A stretch of DNA of 64,000 nt from Polynucleobacter sp. AP-Kaivos-20-H2. Its GTDB lineage: Bacteria; Pseudomonadota; Gammaproteobacteria; Burkholderiales; Burkholderiaceae. Under the pieces are notes generated by a model. That model was not told where the DNA came from and ran no database searches. It was given only the letters and a program-made list of their open reading frames with translations. Where the stretch lies: assembly GCF_018882215.1 (NCBI RefSeq), contig NZ_JACVOX010000001.1, forward strand, positions 248,001 through 312,000, given 5' to 3'. This document shows, piece after piece, positions 42,869-51,315 of the stretch. A program made the translations under genes and the position numbers. Positions within the stretch are counted from its first letter, which is position 1; every line of letters begins with the position of its first letter.

Positions 42869-45315
42869 TGACAACCAAAAAAACTCCTGGAAAAAATACT
42901 CCAGCCGATCAAGCAGATTTGTTTGCCAACCCCATTGAAATAAATATTGTTGAAGTGGAAGAGACTCCTGCAGTTGCTACCTCTTCTGGCGGTGGAGCGG
43001 GTAATCATGACCCCAAAACGGTTGACTTAAATGAAGATGGTAAAGACAGCTTAACGCTAGCGGTATACGCAGAGCGCGCCTATTTAGATTACGCAATAAG
43101 CGTAGTTAAGGGCCGTGCATTACCAGATGTATCTGATGGCCAAAAACCTGTACAGCGTCGCATTTTGTTCTCAATGAGCGAAATGGGATTGCGTGCAGAT
43201 GCTAAGCCGGTGAAAAGTGCGCGTGTAGTTGGCGATGTGTTGGGTAAGTTCCATCCCCACGGTGACCAATCCGCATACGATGCCTTGGTTCGTTTGGCGC
43301 AAAGCTTCTCATTGCGTTACCCATTAATTGATGGTCAAGGTAACTTCGGCTCACGCGATGGCGATGGCGCGGCAGCGATGCGTTACACGGAGGCTCGTCT
43401 TACTAAGATCGCTAGTTTGCTTCTGAGTGAGATTGATGAAGGTACGGTAGATTTTGCGCCGAATTACGACGGCTCATTCCAAGAGCCTAAATTATTACCA
43501 GCGCGCTTGCCGTTTGTATTGCTTAATGGCGCATCCGGCATTGCCGTCGGTATGGCGACCGAGATTCCTTCACATAATTTGCGTGAAGTGGCTACAGCTG
43601 CTGTTGCTTTAATGAAGTCTCCAAAGATGAGTACTTCAGAGTTATTGGAAATCATGCCTGGACCTGACTATCCAGGCGGCGGTCAAATCATTTCTTCTGC
43701 TGCAGAAATTGCGCAGATATATGAGGCAGGGCGCGGCAGTATTAAAGTGCGTGCACGTTGGTCTGTCGAAGAACTCGCTCGAGGTCAATGGCAGATTGTG
43801 GTTAACGAACTGCCTCCAGCAACCTCCTCGCAGCGTGTGCTGCAAGAGATTGAAGAAATCACTAATCCAAAGGTGAAGGTTGGTAAAAAGACCTTAACCC
43901 CTGAGCAAAACAATCTTAAATCGACCATCTTGAATGTGCTCGATGGCGTGCGTGATGAATCGAGTAAGGATGCCGCAGTACGTTTGGTATTTGAGCCAAA
44001 GAGCAAAAATATTGACGTGAATGAGTTTGTCAATTTATTGCTTGCTCATACTTCATTAGAATCCAATGCCCCAATGAACTTGGTGATGATTGGTAATGAT
44101 GGTCGTCCACGTCAAAAAGGACTAAAAGAAATTCTGTCTGAGTGGGTCGCATTTAGGGTTGCCACAGTAACGCGCAGAACGCAGCATCGCTTAGGCAAAG
44201 TCAAAGACCGAATGCATATTTTGGAAGGACGTTTAACCGTTCTTCTCAATATTGATAAGGTCATTAAGATCATCCGTAATAGCGATGAACCTAAAGCGGA
44301 TTTGATCAAAGAGTTCAAGCTGAGTGATCGCCAGGCTGAAGATATTCTGGATATTCGCTTGCGCCAGTTGGCTCGCTTAGAAGGCATCAAGATTGAGCAA
44401 GAGCTGAAAGAGCTTAAGGCTGAACGTGATGACTTAGAGGGTTTGTTGCAAAACGACACGGTATTGCGCAAGCGCATCATCAAAGAAATCGAATCCGATA
44501 TGAAGGACTTCGGTGATGATCGTCGCACCCTGATTCAGGAAGATAAGCGCGCCATTGCTGAGACCAAAGTCATTGATGAGCCAGTTACAGTGATTGTTTC
44601 TCAAAAGGGCTGGGTACGTGTGCGCCAAGGCCATGAGCATGATGCAACTCAATTTGGATTCAAGGCAGGCGATGCTTTATATGCCACCTTTGAAGTGAGA
44701 ACTGTAGACGTTATTCAGGGCTTTGGTAGCGACGGACGTGTATACACAGTTCCTGTCAGCGAATTACCGGGCGCTCGTGGAGATGGTTCGCCATTAACTA
44801 GCTTCGTTAATTTGGCCGCTGGCTCCCAAATGGTTGCCTATTACGCTGGTCAACCAGATGATTTGGTATTGCTTTCCACTAAAGCCGGTTATGGATTCTT
44901 GGCTAACGTTGCTGATATGACTACCCGTAACAAAGCGGGCAAATCATTCTTGAGTATGGACGCTAAGGTCCCTGGCGATGCCCCTTTAGGTGCCGCCAAG
45001 GTAAAGGTAGGCATGAAGCAAGTTGCCTGCTTATCAGAGGCTTCCAAGTTATTAGTATTCCCATTAGATGAACTCAAGCGTCTGCCAACCGGCGGTAAGG
45101 GCGTCATTCTCATGGGCTTGGATGAAAAAGAACACTTGGCTTCGGCTATCGCAGTTGGTCCTGACGGGGCTACCTATTCAGGCGCTGGACGTGCCGGTAA
45201 ACCAACTGAACTCGGCCTTGACGCCAAAACCTTGAAGTCTTTTGCAGGTAACCGCGCACGCAAAGGCCACTTTGTTGAGCCGCGCTTAAAAGACGGCAAG
45301 TTAACAGCGAACTAA
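42868..45315 (+). CDS. parC: DNA topoisomerase IV subunit A
   Basis: The 815-residue subunit has the catalytic tyrosine in '[10 protein letters not shown]' (about 173) and the quinolone-determining region '[20 protein letters not shown]'. Its C-terminal beta-pinwheel is present, for example '[16 protein letters not shown]'. The GyrA-box is weak, as expected for ParC. The position matching E. coli Ser80 is Gln here and that matching Glu84 is Asp. This could be lineage-normal. It begins by a one-base overlap with parE. Confidence 0.94.
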   Translation: MTTKKTPGKNTPADQADLFANPIEINIVEVEETPAVATSSGGGAGNHDPKTVDLNEDGKDSLTLAVYAERAYLDYAISVVKGRALPDVSDGQKPVQRRILFSMSEMGLRADAKPVKSARVVGDVLGKFHPHGDQSAYDALVRLAQSFSLRYPLIDGQGNFGSRDGDGAAAMRYTEARLTKIASLLLSEIDEGTVDFAPNYDGSFQEPKLLPARLPFVLLNGASGIAVGMATEIPSHNLREVATAAVALMKSPKMSTSELLEIMPGPDYPGGGQIISSAAEIAQIYEAGRGSIKVRARWSVEELARGQWQIVVNELPPATSSQRVLQEIEEITNPKVKVGKKTLTPEQNNLKSTILNVLDGVRDESSKDAAVRLVFEPKSKNIDVNEFVNLLLAHTSLESNAPMNLVMIGNDGRPRQKGLKEILSEWVAFRVATVTRRTQHRLGKVKDRMHILEGRLTVLLNIDKVIKIIRNSDEPKADLIKEFKLSDRQAEDILDIRLRQLARLEGIKIEQELKELKAERDDLEGLLQNDTVLRKRIIKEIESDMKDFGDDRRTLIQEDKRAIAETKVIDEPVTVIVSQKGWVRVRQGHEHDATQFGFKAGDALYATFEVRTVDVIQGFGSDGRVYTVPVSELPGARGDGSPLTSFVNLAAGSQMVAYYAGQPDDLVLLSTKAGYGFLANVADMTTRNKAGKSFLSMDAKVPGDAPLGAAKVKVGMKQVACLSEASKLLVFPLDELKRLPTGGKGVILMGLDEKEHLASAIAVGPDGATYSGAGRAGKPTELGLDAKTLKSFAGNRARKGHFVEPRLKDGKLTAN

Positions 45316-45338
45316 GCCAGCCAAGTCGACTAAGTCAG

Positions 45339-46298
45339 CTAAGTTTTCTTCGGAATACTCACGCCATATTTAACAGCAATTACCTCCGCCAGAATCGAAA
45401 CTGCGATCTCTGGTGGGGTGAGAGCGCCAATAAATAACCCAACAGGGCCATGTAGCTTTTCAACCTGCTCCTGGCTGACATCAAACTCGAGCAAACGCTC
45501 TTTGCGTTTCTGAGTATTTTTTCTGCTCCCTAACGCCCCTACATAAAAGGCAGGAGACTTCAGGGCCTCCATCAAAGCCATGTCATCTAACTTGGGGTCG
45601 TGTGTCAGAGCAACAACGGCAGTGTGAGAGTCAACACCTATCTCCAGCAAGACATCATCTGGCATGCCCTTTGAGAAAGTAATATCAGAACGATTTAGAC
45701 CTTCGGCATATTCTTCACGAGGATCAATCACGACGACTTCGAAATCTGAAGCCAGCGCAAAATCTGCCGTGTATAGGGATAGCTGACCAGCGCCAATAAT
45801 CACCATGCGCCAACGAGGGCCGTAAGTGGTTTGCATTTCCTGTTCATTACAAGCAAATTCATCACTGCGATCGCCTAAGCTGAGGGTAGATTTGCCAGTA
45901 GCCAAATTGACGGAGCGGCGTGTAATTTGATGAGAAGAAATATTCGCAAGCAACTTTTCCAAAATAGCTAGTTCTGGCCTAGGCTCTACCAATAAACGTA
46001 AGGTGCCACCACAAGGCAGACCAAAACGGGCGGCCTCTTGCTGTGTTACTCCGTAAACCACCATTTCTGGGGTATCGCGAGTGAGGATTTCAGTTTGGAC
46101 TCGACGAATCAGGTCATCTTCAACGCAGCCCCCTGAAACAGACCCAGCAACTTGTCCATCAGCTCGTATAGCAAGCCAGGAGCCGACTGGACGGGGTGCT
46201 GAGCCCCAAGTCTGAACCACGGTCGCAATTGCGACAGATTGACCCGATTGGAGCCATTCGACGGCAGATTTGAGTACGCTTAAATCGGTGCTGTTCAT
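45339..46298 (-). CDS. XdhC/CoxF-family molybdoenzyme maturation protein
   Basis: The 319-residue product has the XdhC N-terminal domain ('VATVVQTWGSAPRPVGSWLA', 'GSVSGGCVEDDLIRRV') and the C-terminal Rossmann part ('RMVIIGAGQLSLYTADFA', 'ALGSRKNTQKRKERL', 'LTPPEIAVSILAEV'). XdhC binds the molybdenum cofactor and supports its sulphuration and insertion into xanthine-dehydrogenase-type enzymes. It is divergent from a MocA-like gene. No molybdenum hydroxylase is in the window. Confidence 0.9.
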   Translation of the reverse strand: MNSTDLSVLKSAVEWLQSGQSVAIATVVQTWGSAPRPVGSWLAIRADGQVAGSVSGGCVEDDLIRRVQTEILTRDTPEMVVYGVTQQEAARFGLPCGGTLRLLVEPRPELAILEKLLANISSHQITRRSVNLATGKSTLSLGDRSDEFACNEQEMQTTYGPRWRMVIIGAGQLSLYTADFALASDFEVVVIDPREEYAEGLNRSDITFSKGMPDDVLLEIGVDSHTAVVALTHDPKLDDMALMEALKSPAFYVGALGSRKNTQKRKERLLEFDVSQEQVEKLHGPVGLFIGALTPPEIAVSILAEVIAVKYGVSIPKKT

Positions 46299-46361
46299 GC
46301 GTTTTCTTCTTTTTCGTTCTTTTGTGAAAGCTTTTATTAATAACTATTTATTATCACTCTA

Positions 46362-47021
46362 ATGACTGTCTCCAGTGAATCCTCCAAAAGCCCCAATTTG
46401 CGTCTAGCCACTCTGATATTGGCAGCTGGTGAGGGAAGTCGTTTGGGTGGATATCCCAAAGCCTTGTTAAAAAAAGGCGGAGATAGTTTGTTAAAGCGCT
46501 TTATTCAATCTACCCAGAGTTTTGACCCCATTGAGACTTTGGTCGTTACAGGCTTTTACTCGGATCAAATCGAAGCAGAAATTAAATTACTTAAGCAGGG
46601 CGTAGCATGCCCACTAACTTGGATAAAAAATCTCCAGCCGGAGTTGGGTCAAGCCTCTTCAGTACGTCTTGGTCTTGAATCGCTAAAAAGTGACTATGAA
46701 GTTTTGTTAATTGCTTTATGTGATCAGCCGGACATAGCTAGCACTGAGATCGAGGCATTACTGTGGCAATTTAATCAAAGAAGCGCAAACCAAGAGGTCG
46801 TATTGCCGATGGTGAATGGTCAGCGAGGTAACCCCGTGTTATTTTCAAAACCAATCATTGAGAAAATCTTAGCAATACCCGGAATGGTCTGTAGACCTTA
46901 CATGGATCTACATCCCGAGCTAGTGAAAACTTTTATTACTGATAATCAAGCCTTTGTAATGGATGTCGATACGCAGAAGGATATCGAGAAACTAGGGCTG
47001 GATAGAATCCAGCCCCATTAA
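46362..47021 (+). CDS. MocA/MobA-like NTP transferase (molybdenum cofactor cytidylyltransferase)
   Basis: The 219-residue protein has the nucleotide-binding 'LILAAGEGSRLGGYPKALL' at about 16-34, 'LLIALCDQPDIASTEIEALL' with its metal Asp, and 'QRGNPVLFSKPI'. It fits MocA, which attaches CMP to molybdopterin for hydroxylases such as xanthine or CO dehydrogenase. It is divergent from the XdhC gene with 63 bases between starts, and both functions serve the same enzymes. MobA (GMP) is a less likely alternative. Confidence 0.85.
   Translation: MTVSSESSKSPNLRLATLILAAGEGSRLGGYPKALLKKGGDSLLKRFIQSTQSFDPIETLVVTGFYSDQIEAEIKLLKQGVACPLTWIKNLQPELGQASSVRLGLESLKSDYEVLLIALCDQPDIASTEIEALLWQFNQRSANQEVVLPMVNGQRGNPVLFSKPIIEKILAIPGMVCRPYMDLHPELVKTFITDNQAFVMDVDTQKDIEKLGLDRIQPH
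46995..47015. other. GC-rich hairpin at a gene end
   Basis: GGGCTGGA (46995-47002) and TCCAGCCC (47008-47015) form a perfect 8-bp stem with a TAGAA loop, covering the last codons of the MocA-like gene. No U-run follows on either strand, so a terminator function is only possible. It lies between convergent genes. Confidence 0.35.
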
Positions 47022-47032
47022 GTTGCATTGAG

Positions 47033-47491
47033 TTAAATCTCAGCAATCAATTCAATTTCTACACAAGCACCAAGCGGTATTTGAGCAACGCCAAAGGCGC
47101 TACGCGCATGTTTGCCAGCGTCGCCAAAAACTTCAAACAATAATTCTGAGCAGCCATTCAACACTAAGTGTTGCTCGGTATAACTGTCAGTCGAGTTCAC
47201 CAAACCCATGACTTTGACAATGCGCTTTACCTTGTCCAAAGAGCCAAGATAGTTCTGCAACGTAGATATCAGGTCAATCGCAATAGCGCGGGCAGCGGCT
47301 TTACCAGTTTCTGTATCCATATCTTTACCGAGCTTACCAACCCAAGGCTTACCATCATGTTTGGCAATGTGACCAGAAAGAAACACGGTATTGCCACTGG
47401 TGGCAGCCATGACATAGGCAGCAGCAGGAGGCCCTGGTGGCGGTAAATCGATGCCAAGAGTCTTAAGACGTTCGCTAATAGTTGTGCTCAT
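47033..47491 (-). CDS. RidA/YjgF family protein
   Basis: The 152-residue protein matches the Rid family: 'FLSGHIAKHDGKPWVGKLGK', 'DLISTLQNYLGSLDKVKRIV' and 'GKHARSAFGVAQIPLGACVE' at the C-terminus, where the conserved 'R(S/T)xxxxxxLPxxxxVEIE' lies. Rid proteins hydrolyse reactive enamines and imines; the divergent subgroups have other, poorly known substrates. This one looks like the longer 'YjgF-like' subgroup rather than archetypal RidA. It lies 35 bases after the CoxE-like gene, probably in the same unit. Confidence 0.85.
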   Translation of the reverse strand: MSTTISERLKTLGIDLPPPGPPAAAYVMAATSGNTVFLSGHIAKHDGKPWVGKLGKDMDTETGKAAARAIAIDLISTLQNYLGSLDKVKRIVKVMGLVNSTDSYTEQHLVLNGCSELLFEVFGDAGKHARSAFGVAQIPLGACVEIELIAEI

Positions 47492-47526
47492 ATGAGTTTT
47501 CTGTAATTGAATTGAATAAAAGAATC

Positions 47527-48702
47527 TTACTTGGAAAGCTGACGCATGGCACTTTCAAGACCATTTAGAGTGACTGGGTACATACGATCTTTCATGAGGT
47601 TTTGCATGATGTCGATCGATTGACGGTATTGCCAGATGGATTCGGGCTCAGGATTAAGCCACGCAAAATGCGGGAAGTGGTCAATGAGCCGATTAATCCA
47701 AACAGTGCCCGCTTCTTTATTGTTGTATTCAACGGAGCCGTTAGGGCTCAATATTTCATAAGGAGACATCGTCGCATCTCCAACAAAGATGAGTTTGTAG
47801 TCGGGCCCATATTTATTAATGATGTCTTGCGTTGCAGTCACTTGATCACGCCTACGGCGATTGCTTTGCCATAAGTTTTCATAAACGCAGTTATGGAAAT
47901 AGTAATGTTCTAAGTGCTTAAATTCAGCTTTGGCAGCAGAAAATAACTCAGCAATGCGTTGGATATGATCATCCATTGAACCGCCGACATCCATCAGTAG
48001 CAGAACCTTGACCTGGTTGTGTCGCTCGGGTCGCATTTGAATATCGAGCATGCCCGCGTTGGCGGCAGTTGAATGAATCGTTTTATCTAAATCAAGCTCT
48101 AAAGTCGATCCTTCTCGGGCAAAACGACGCAGGCGGCGTAAGGCAACTTTGATATTACGAGTACCCAATGCTAAATCACTGTCATAGTCCTTAAATTCTC
48201 GAGCTTCCCAGACTTTGATAGCCGTTCTGTTGCCGGCACTCTCGCCACCAATACGGATGCCTTCGGGGTGATAGCCGCTGTGACCAAAGGGTGAAGAACC
48301 ACCTGCGCCAATCCATTTATTGCCACCGCCATGCCATTCTTTTTGCTCTTTTAGAAGCTCCTCAAGGCGCTTCTTTAAGGCATCCGGCCCACCCAATTTC
48401 TGCAGCGCAGCTTTTTCTTCATCCGTTAGTACGCGTTGAAGTTTTTTCTCTAACCATTCCAGTGGAATATCTGGTGAGAGCGCAATGATTTGTTCAATCC
48501 CGTTGAAGTAGCTACCAAATACTTGATCAAAGCGATCAAAGTGTTGCTCATCCTTAACTAATGTTAAGCGCGAGAACTGATAAAACTCATCAATAGAGGG
48601 GTTAATAACACCGGATTTCAAACCCTCCAAAAGAGTTAAAAACTCTCGCACTGAAACAGGCACCTTGGCCTCTTTCAGATTTAGGAAGAATTGAATCAAC
48701 AT
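47527..48702 (-). CDS. CoxE-like von Willebrand factor A domain protein
   Basis: The 391-residue product begins 'FFLNLKEAKVPVSVREFLTL' and continues to a VWA domain whose metal site is 'LLMDVGGSMDDH' at about 232-243. Later parts, 'YYFHNCVYENLW' and 'LIFVGDATMSPYEI', are typical of CoxE. In CO dehydrogenase clusters CoxE works with the AAA ATPase CoxD to mature the Mo/Cu site. Here it follows a MoxR gene (24 bases). No coxMSL genes are present, so the client protein is unknown. Confidence 0.88.
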   Translation of the reverse strand: MLIQFFLNLKEAKVPVSVREFLTLLEGLKSGVINPSIDEFYQFSRLTLVKDEQHFDRFDQVFGSYFNGIEQIIALSPDIPLEWLEKKLQRVLTDEEKAALQKLGGPDALKKRLEELLKEQKEWHGGGNKWIGAGGSSPFGHSGYHPEGIRIGGESAGNRTAIKVWEAREFKDYDSDLALGTRNIKVALRRLRRFAREGSTLELDLDKTIHSTAANAGMLDIQMRPERHNQVKVLLLMDVGGSMDDHIQRIAELFSAAKAEFKHLEHYYFHNCVYENLWQSNRRRRDQVTATQDIINKYGPDYKLIFVGDATMSPYEILSPNGSVEYNNKEAGTVWINRLIDHFPHFAWLNPEPESIWQYRQSIDIMQNLMKDRMYPVTLNGLESAMRQLSK

Positions 48703-48726
48703 GTCAGAAGTCTTCTAGCTAACAAG

Positions 48727-49602
48727 TTAGCGATGATTGCGATTCATCATGACCAAGCGTTCAAATAGATGAATATCTTGTTCATTCTTAAGTAAAGCCC
48801 CGTGCAATGGTGGTACGACAATCTTTTCATCGCTGCTGTGCAGCGCTTCAGGTGGGATATCCTCCGCCAATAAGAGCTTGAGCCAGTCGATTAATTCAGA
48901 TGTAGAGGGCTTCTTCTTTAAGCCCGGCAACGAGCGTATCTGGTAGAAGGCCTTGAGGGCGGCATCCAAAAGATCCTGTTTGATATTGGGGTGGTGCACA
49001 TCCACGATGCTTTTCATCGTATTGGCGTCCGGGAAGGTGATGTAATGAAAGAAGCAGCGACGTAAGAAAGCATCGGGTAATTCTTTTTCATTGTTTGAAG
49101 TAATGATGACGAGCGGGCGATGTTTAGCCTTAATCAATTCACGAGTTTCATAGACATAAAACTCCATGCGATCAATTTCGCGTAATAAGTCATTCGGAAA
49201 CTCAATATCCGCTTTATCGATTTCATCAATGAGCAATACAGTCGGCTCGTCTGCTTCAAATGCTTGCCATAAAACACCTTTGATAATGTAGTTCCGAATA
49301 TCGTTTACTTTTTCATCGCCCAATTGGGAGTCGCGCAAACGGCTTACGGCATCGTATTCATAAAGACCCTGCTGAGCCTTTGTGGTTGATTTGATATGCC
49401 ATTGCAATAGTGGCATGTTGAGGGCAGCAGCCACTTCTTCAGCGAGCATGGTTTTCCCAGTGCCAGGCTCACCTTTAATGAGGAGGGGACGCTGCAGAGC
49501 AATGGACGCATTCACAGCCAATTTCAGATCATCAGTGGCGACATAGCTTTGGCTACCAGCAAAGCGACTTGGGGAGGGCGAAGTGGATTTGCTCATGGAC
49601 AT
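48727..49602 (-). CDS. MoxR/CoxD-type AAA+ ATPase
   Basis: The 291-residue ATPase has Walker A 'GEPGTGKTMLAEEVA' (43-57), Walker B 'VLLIDEIDKADIEFPNDLL' (about 123-141) and sensor 'ITSNNEKELPDAFLRRCFFH'. MoxR ATPases work as chaperones with VWA partners to insert metal or cofactors. The next gene encodes a CoxE-like VWA protein, which supports the CoxD-type subgroup. The C-terminal lid 'KKKPSTSELIDWLKLLL' is normal. Confidence 0.92.
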   Translation of the reverse strand: MSMSKSTSPSPSRFAGSQSYVATDDLKLAVNASIALQRPLLIKGEPGTGKTMLAEEVAAALNMPLLQWHIKSTTKAQQGLYEYDAVSRLRDSQLGDEKVNDIRNYIIKGVLWQAFEADEPTVLLIDEIDKADIEFPNDLLREIDRMEFYVYETRELIKAKHRPLVIITSNNEKELPDAFLRRCFFHYITFPDANTMKSIVDVHHPNIKQDLLDAALKAFYQIRSLPGLKKKPSTSELIDWLKLLLAEDIPPEALHSSDEKIVVPPLHGALLKNEQDIHLFERLVMMNRNHR

Positions 49603-49686
49603 ACCTAAATAAGGACTGGATTAAGCTTTCAAGTATAGGTAAATGAGGGAAATTTTTCAGTGTTTCTAGTGTTTTTGGCCTCTAAA

Positions 49687-49716
49687 ATGACGGGAAAGGC
49701 ATCTGTCCGCTATACT
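49687..49716 (+). promoter_or_regulatory. Probable promoter for the cytochrome c pair
   Basis: A -10 TATACT (49711-49716) and a -35 like ATGACG (49687-49692) are 18 bp apart, about 35 bases before the first cytochrome start. The divergent MoxR gene begins 85 bases to the left. Confidence 0.5.
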
Positions 49717-49750
49717 CTCTCCAAATTGATCCAAATCAAACTCATTAAAA

Positions 49751-50125
49751 ATGATTTCTATGAAAAAACTCACATTTCTTCCTCATTTGGCCGTTGCTGC
49801 AACTCTAGCTTTTGCAGGTTCTGGTGCTCAGGCTGATGAAGTTAAGGGTACTGCAGCTGCTGGTAACGCTAAGGTTTGGCTTTGTGTTGGTTGCCACTCC
49901 ATTCCTGATTACCGTGCTGATTACCCATTGGTATATAAAGTGCCTATGTTGGGCGGTCAAAACGGTGCTTACATTGCTACCGCTTTGTCAGAGTACAAAA
50001 AAGGTGAGCGCAAGCATCCAACGATGCGTGCGATTGCTGCTAGCTTGTCAGACCAAGATATGGCCGATATTGGCGAATACTATGCAGCACAAACCCCTAG
50101 CTCACCGAACAACCCATTGAAGTAA
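49751..50125 (+). CDS. Periplasmic class I cytochrome c (c4-like half)
   Basis: The 124-residue product has a signal peptide cleaved after GAQA (about residue 28), one haem site CVGCH, and a distal Met in 'PTMRAIAASL'. 'LGGQNGAYIATALSEYKKGE' and 'SDQDMADIGEYYAAQ' resemble one half of a dihaem cytochrome c4. A second ATG at 49760 is also possible. The neighbouring gene encodes the matching other half. It likely carries electrons between a membrane or periplasmic donor and the terminal oxidase. Confidence 0.88.
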   Translation: MISMKKLTFLPHLAVAATLAFAGSGAQADEVKGTAAAGNAKVWLCVGCHSIPDYRADYPLVYKVPMLGGQNGAYIATALSEYKKGERKHPTMRAIAASLSDQDMADIGEYYAAQTPSSPNNPLK

Positions 50126-50156
50126 TTCATTGATAAAGATACATAGAGATACTTTT

Positions 50157-50510
50157 ATGAAATTCGCACTTATTACAGCAGTTTTACTCTCCAGCATTGG
50201 TTTGGTAAACGTAGCAAATGCTGCAAACGTAGATAAAGGTCAAGCATTGGTAGAGAAGGCTAATTGCGCCTCTTGCCATGGCGCTGGACTCAATGCCCCA
50301 ATCTTGCCTGTTTATCCAAAGTTAGCTGGCCAGTATTCTGATTACTTGTATTACGCCTTGAAAGCGTACAAAGTAGGCAATGGCAATCCTCAGTATGGTC
50401 GTAATAACGCCATCATGGGCTCACAAGTACAAGCCTTTAGTGATGCTGATATGCAGGATATCGCCGCTTATGTTTCCAGCTTGCCAGGAAATTTTGTTAT
50501 TAAAAAGTAA
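50157..50510 (+). CDS. Periplasmic class I cytochrome c (second c4-like half)
   Basis: The ATG at 50157 is chosen over a TTG at 50130 because it gives a clean signal peptide (MKFALITAVLLSSIGLVNVA, cleavage after NA). The 117-residue product has a CASCH haem site, 'YPKLAGQYSDYLYYALKAYK' and a distal Met in 'NAIMGSQVQAFSDADMQDI'. It follows the first cytochrome by 31 bases and resembles it along its length. A bidirectional terminator follows. Confidence 0.88.
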   Translation: MKFALITAVLLSSIGLVNVANAANVDKGQALVEKANCASCHGAGLNAPILPVYPKLAGQYSDYLYYALKAYKVGNGNPQYGRNNAIMGSQVQAFSDADMQDIAAYVSSLPGNFVIKK

Positions 50511-50537
50511 ATCCTGCTAGCTCAGGCTACTTAAATT

Positions 50538-50566
50538 AAAGGCTTAGAATATCTTTCTAAGCCTTT
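50538..50566. terminator. Bidirectional terminator
   Basis: AAAGGCTTAGAA (50538-50549) and TTCTAAGCCTTT (50555-50566) form a perfect 12-bp stem with a TATCT loop and A/T flanks on both sides. It separates the cytochrome genes from the convergent GntR gene. Confidence 0.8.
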
Positions 50567-50580
50567 AATTTTTATGGGTT

Positions 50581-51219
50581 TTATCTTAACGCTTCTAGCC
50601 CTTGGGCAAGGTGTTTACGCATCACCGCTTCAGCAGCTTGCTCATCTCGCTTGAGAAGTGCTCGAAGGATTTCTCGGTGCTCAACTAAAGAGTTTTGCAG
50701 TCTACCGGTGCTGGTTAATGAGTCTCTACGATGTAATTTGAGTACTTTACGTAGATCAGCAATCACTCCATTCATCCATTTATTGCCTGCAATTTCTTGA
50801 ATTAGCTCATGAAATTTGCCATTTATCTCAAAAAATTGCTCAATATCCCGGTCAGCAGCTGCTTTTTCTAAGCGGTGGTGTAGGTGATCCAGCATATTTA
50901 ATTCATCTTCAGTCGCTTTAATCGCTGTTTCCTTAGCGGCTTGACCCTCTAAAAGGGAGAGAATCGTGAAGATTTGCTCTAGATCTTTTCTAGCCACCTC
51001 AGTTACATAAGCGCCACGACGCATCTTGATGGTTACAAGGCCTTCAGAGGCTAAAACCTTGATTGCTTCGCGCATAGGGGTGCGACTAATCCCAAACTGA
51101 TCTGCGAGAGATTGCTCATCTAACCAGCTTCCGGGGGTCAATTGTTTGCTAAATATCTGCTCCCGAAGACGGTCGGCAACATCTTCGTATAAGGGCCTAT
51201 TATTCAGTTTTGTATTCAT
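50581..51219 (-). CDS. GntR-family regulator, FCD subgroup
   Basis: From the ATG at 51219 the product is 212 residues; the frame extends 23 codons further but those look non-coding. The winged HTH is 'SLADQFGISRTPMREAIKVL' (about 37-56), and the C-terminal all-helical FCD domain follows, with likely metal His residues in 'EINGKFHELIQEIAGN' and near 'LVEHREILRAL'. FCD regulators bind organic acids. It is divergent from the methylmalonyl-CoA operon with a palindrome at its start, so it probably controls that operon. The effector is unknown. Confidence 0.88.
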   Translation of the reverse strand: MNTKLNNRPLYEDVADRLREQIFSKQLTPGSWLDEQSLADQFGISRTPMREAIKVLASEGLVTIKMRRGAYVTEVARKDLEQIFTILSLLEGQAAKETAIKATEDELNMLDHLHHRLEKAAADRDIEQFFEINGKFHELIQEIAGNKWMNGVIADLRKVLKLHRRDSLTSTGRLQNSLVEHREILRALLKRDEQAAEAVMRKHLAQGLEALR

Positions 51220-51230
51220 AATTATGAATA
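51213..51230. promoter_or_regulatory. 18-bp palindrome, probable GntR operator
   Basis: TATTCATAATTATGAATA is a perfect palindrome spanning 51213-51230. It includes the ATG of the GntR gene (51219-51217) and lies 86 bases before the mutase start. GntR/FCD proteins bind A/T-rich palindromes of this size. Its overlap with the regulator's start suggests autoregulation, and its position suits control of the divergent operon. Confidence 0.55.
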
Positions 51231-51315
51231 CATGATAGCTAGACAAATGAGAAATAGTCAAGCAGAATGTAAGGATATTTCGATGCAATGCAGCAAAAAT
51301 TAACCGGGAGTTTTT

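Noticed and set aside
44112..44528. 138-codon minus-strand frame
   Set aside because: It is the Ser/Arg-rich shadow of the parC coding sequence and has no ribosome site or recognisable domain.
45313..45340. Short quasi-repeats AAGTCGACT/AAGTCAGCT after parC
   Set aside because: They are two imperfect copies of about 9 bases between convergent genes, too little to call a repeat element.
50130..50156. TTG start for the second cytochrome
   Set aside because: It adds polar residues before the signal peptide; the ATG at 50157 gives a standard signal sequence.
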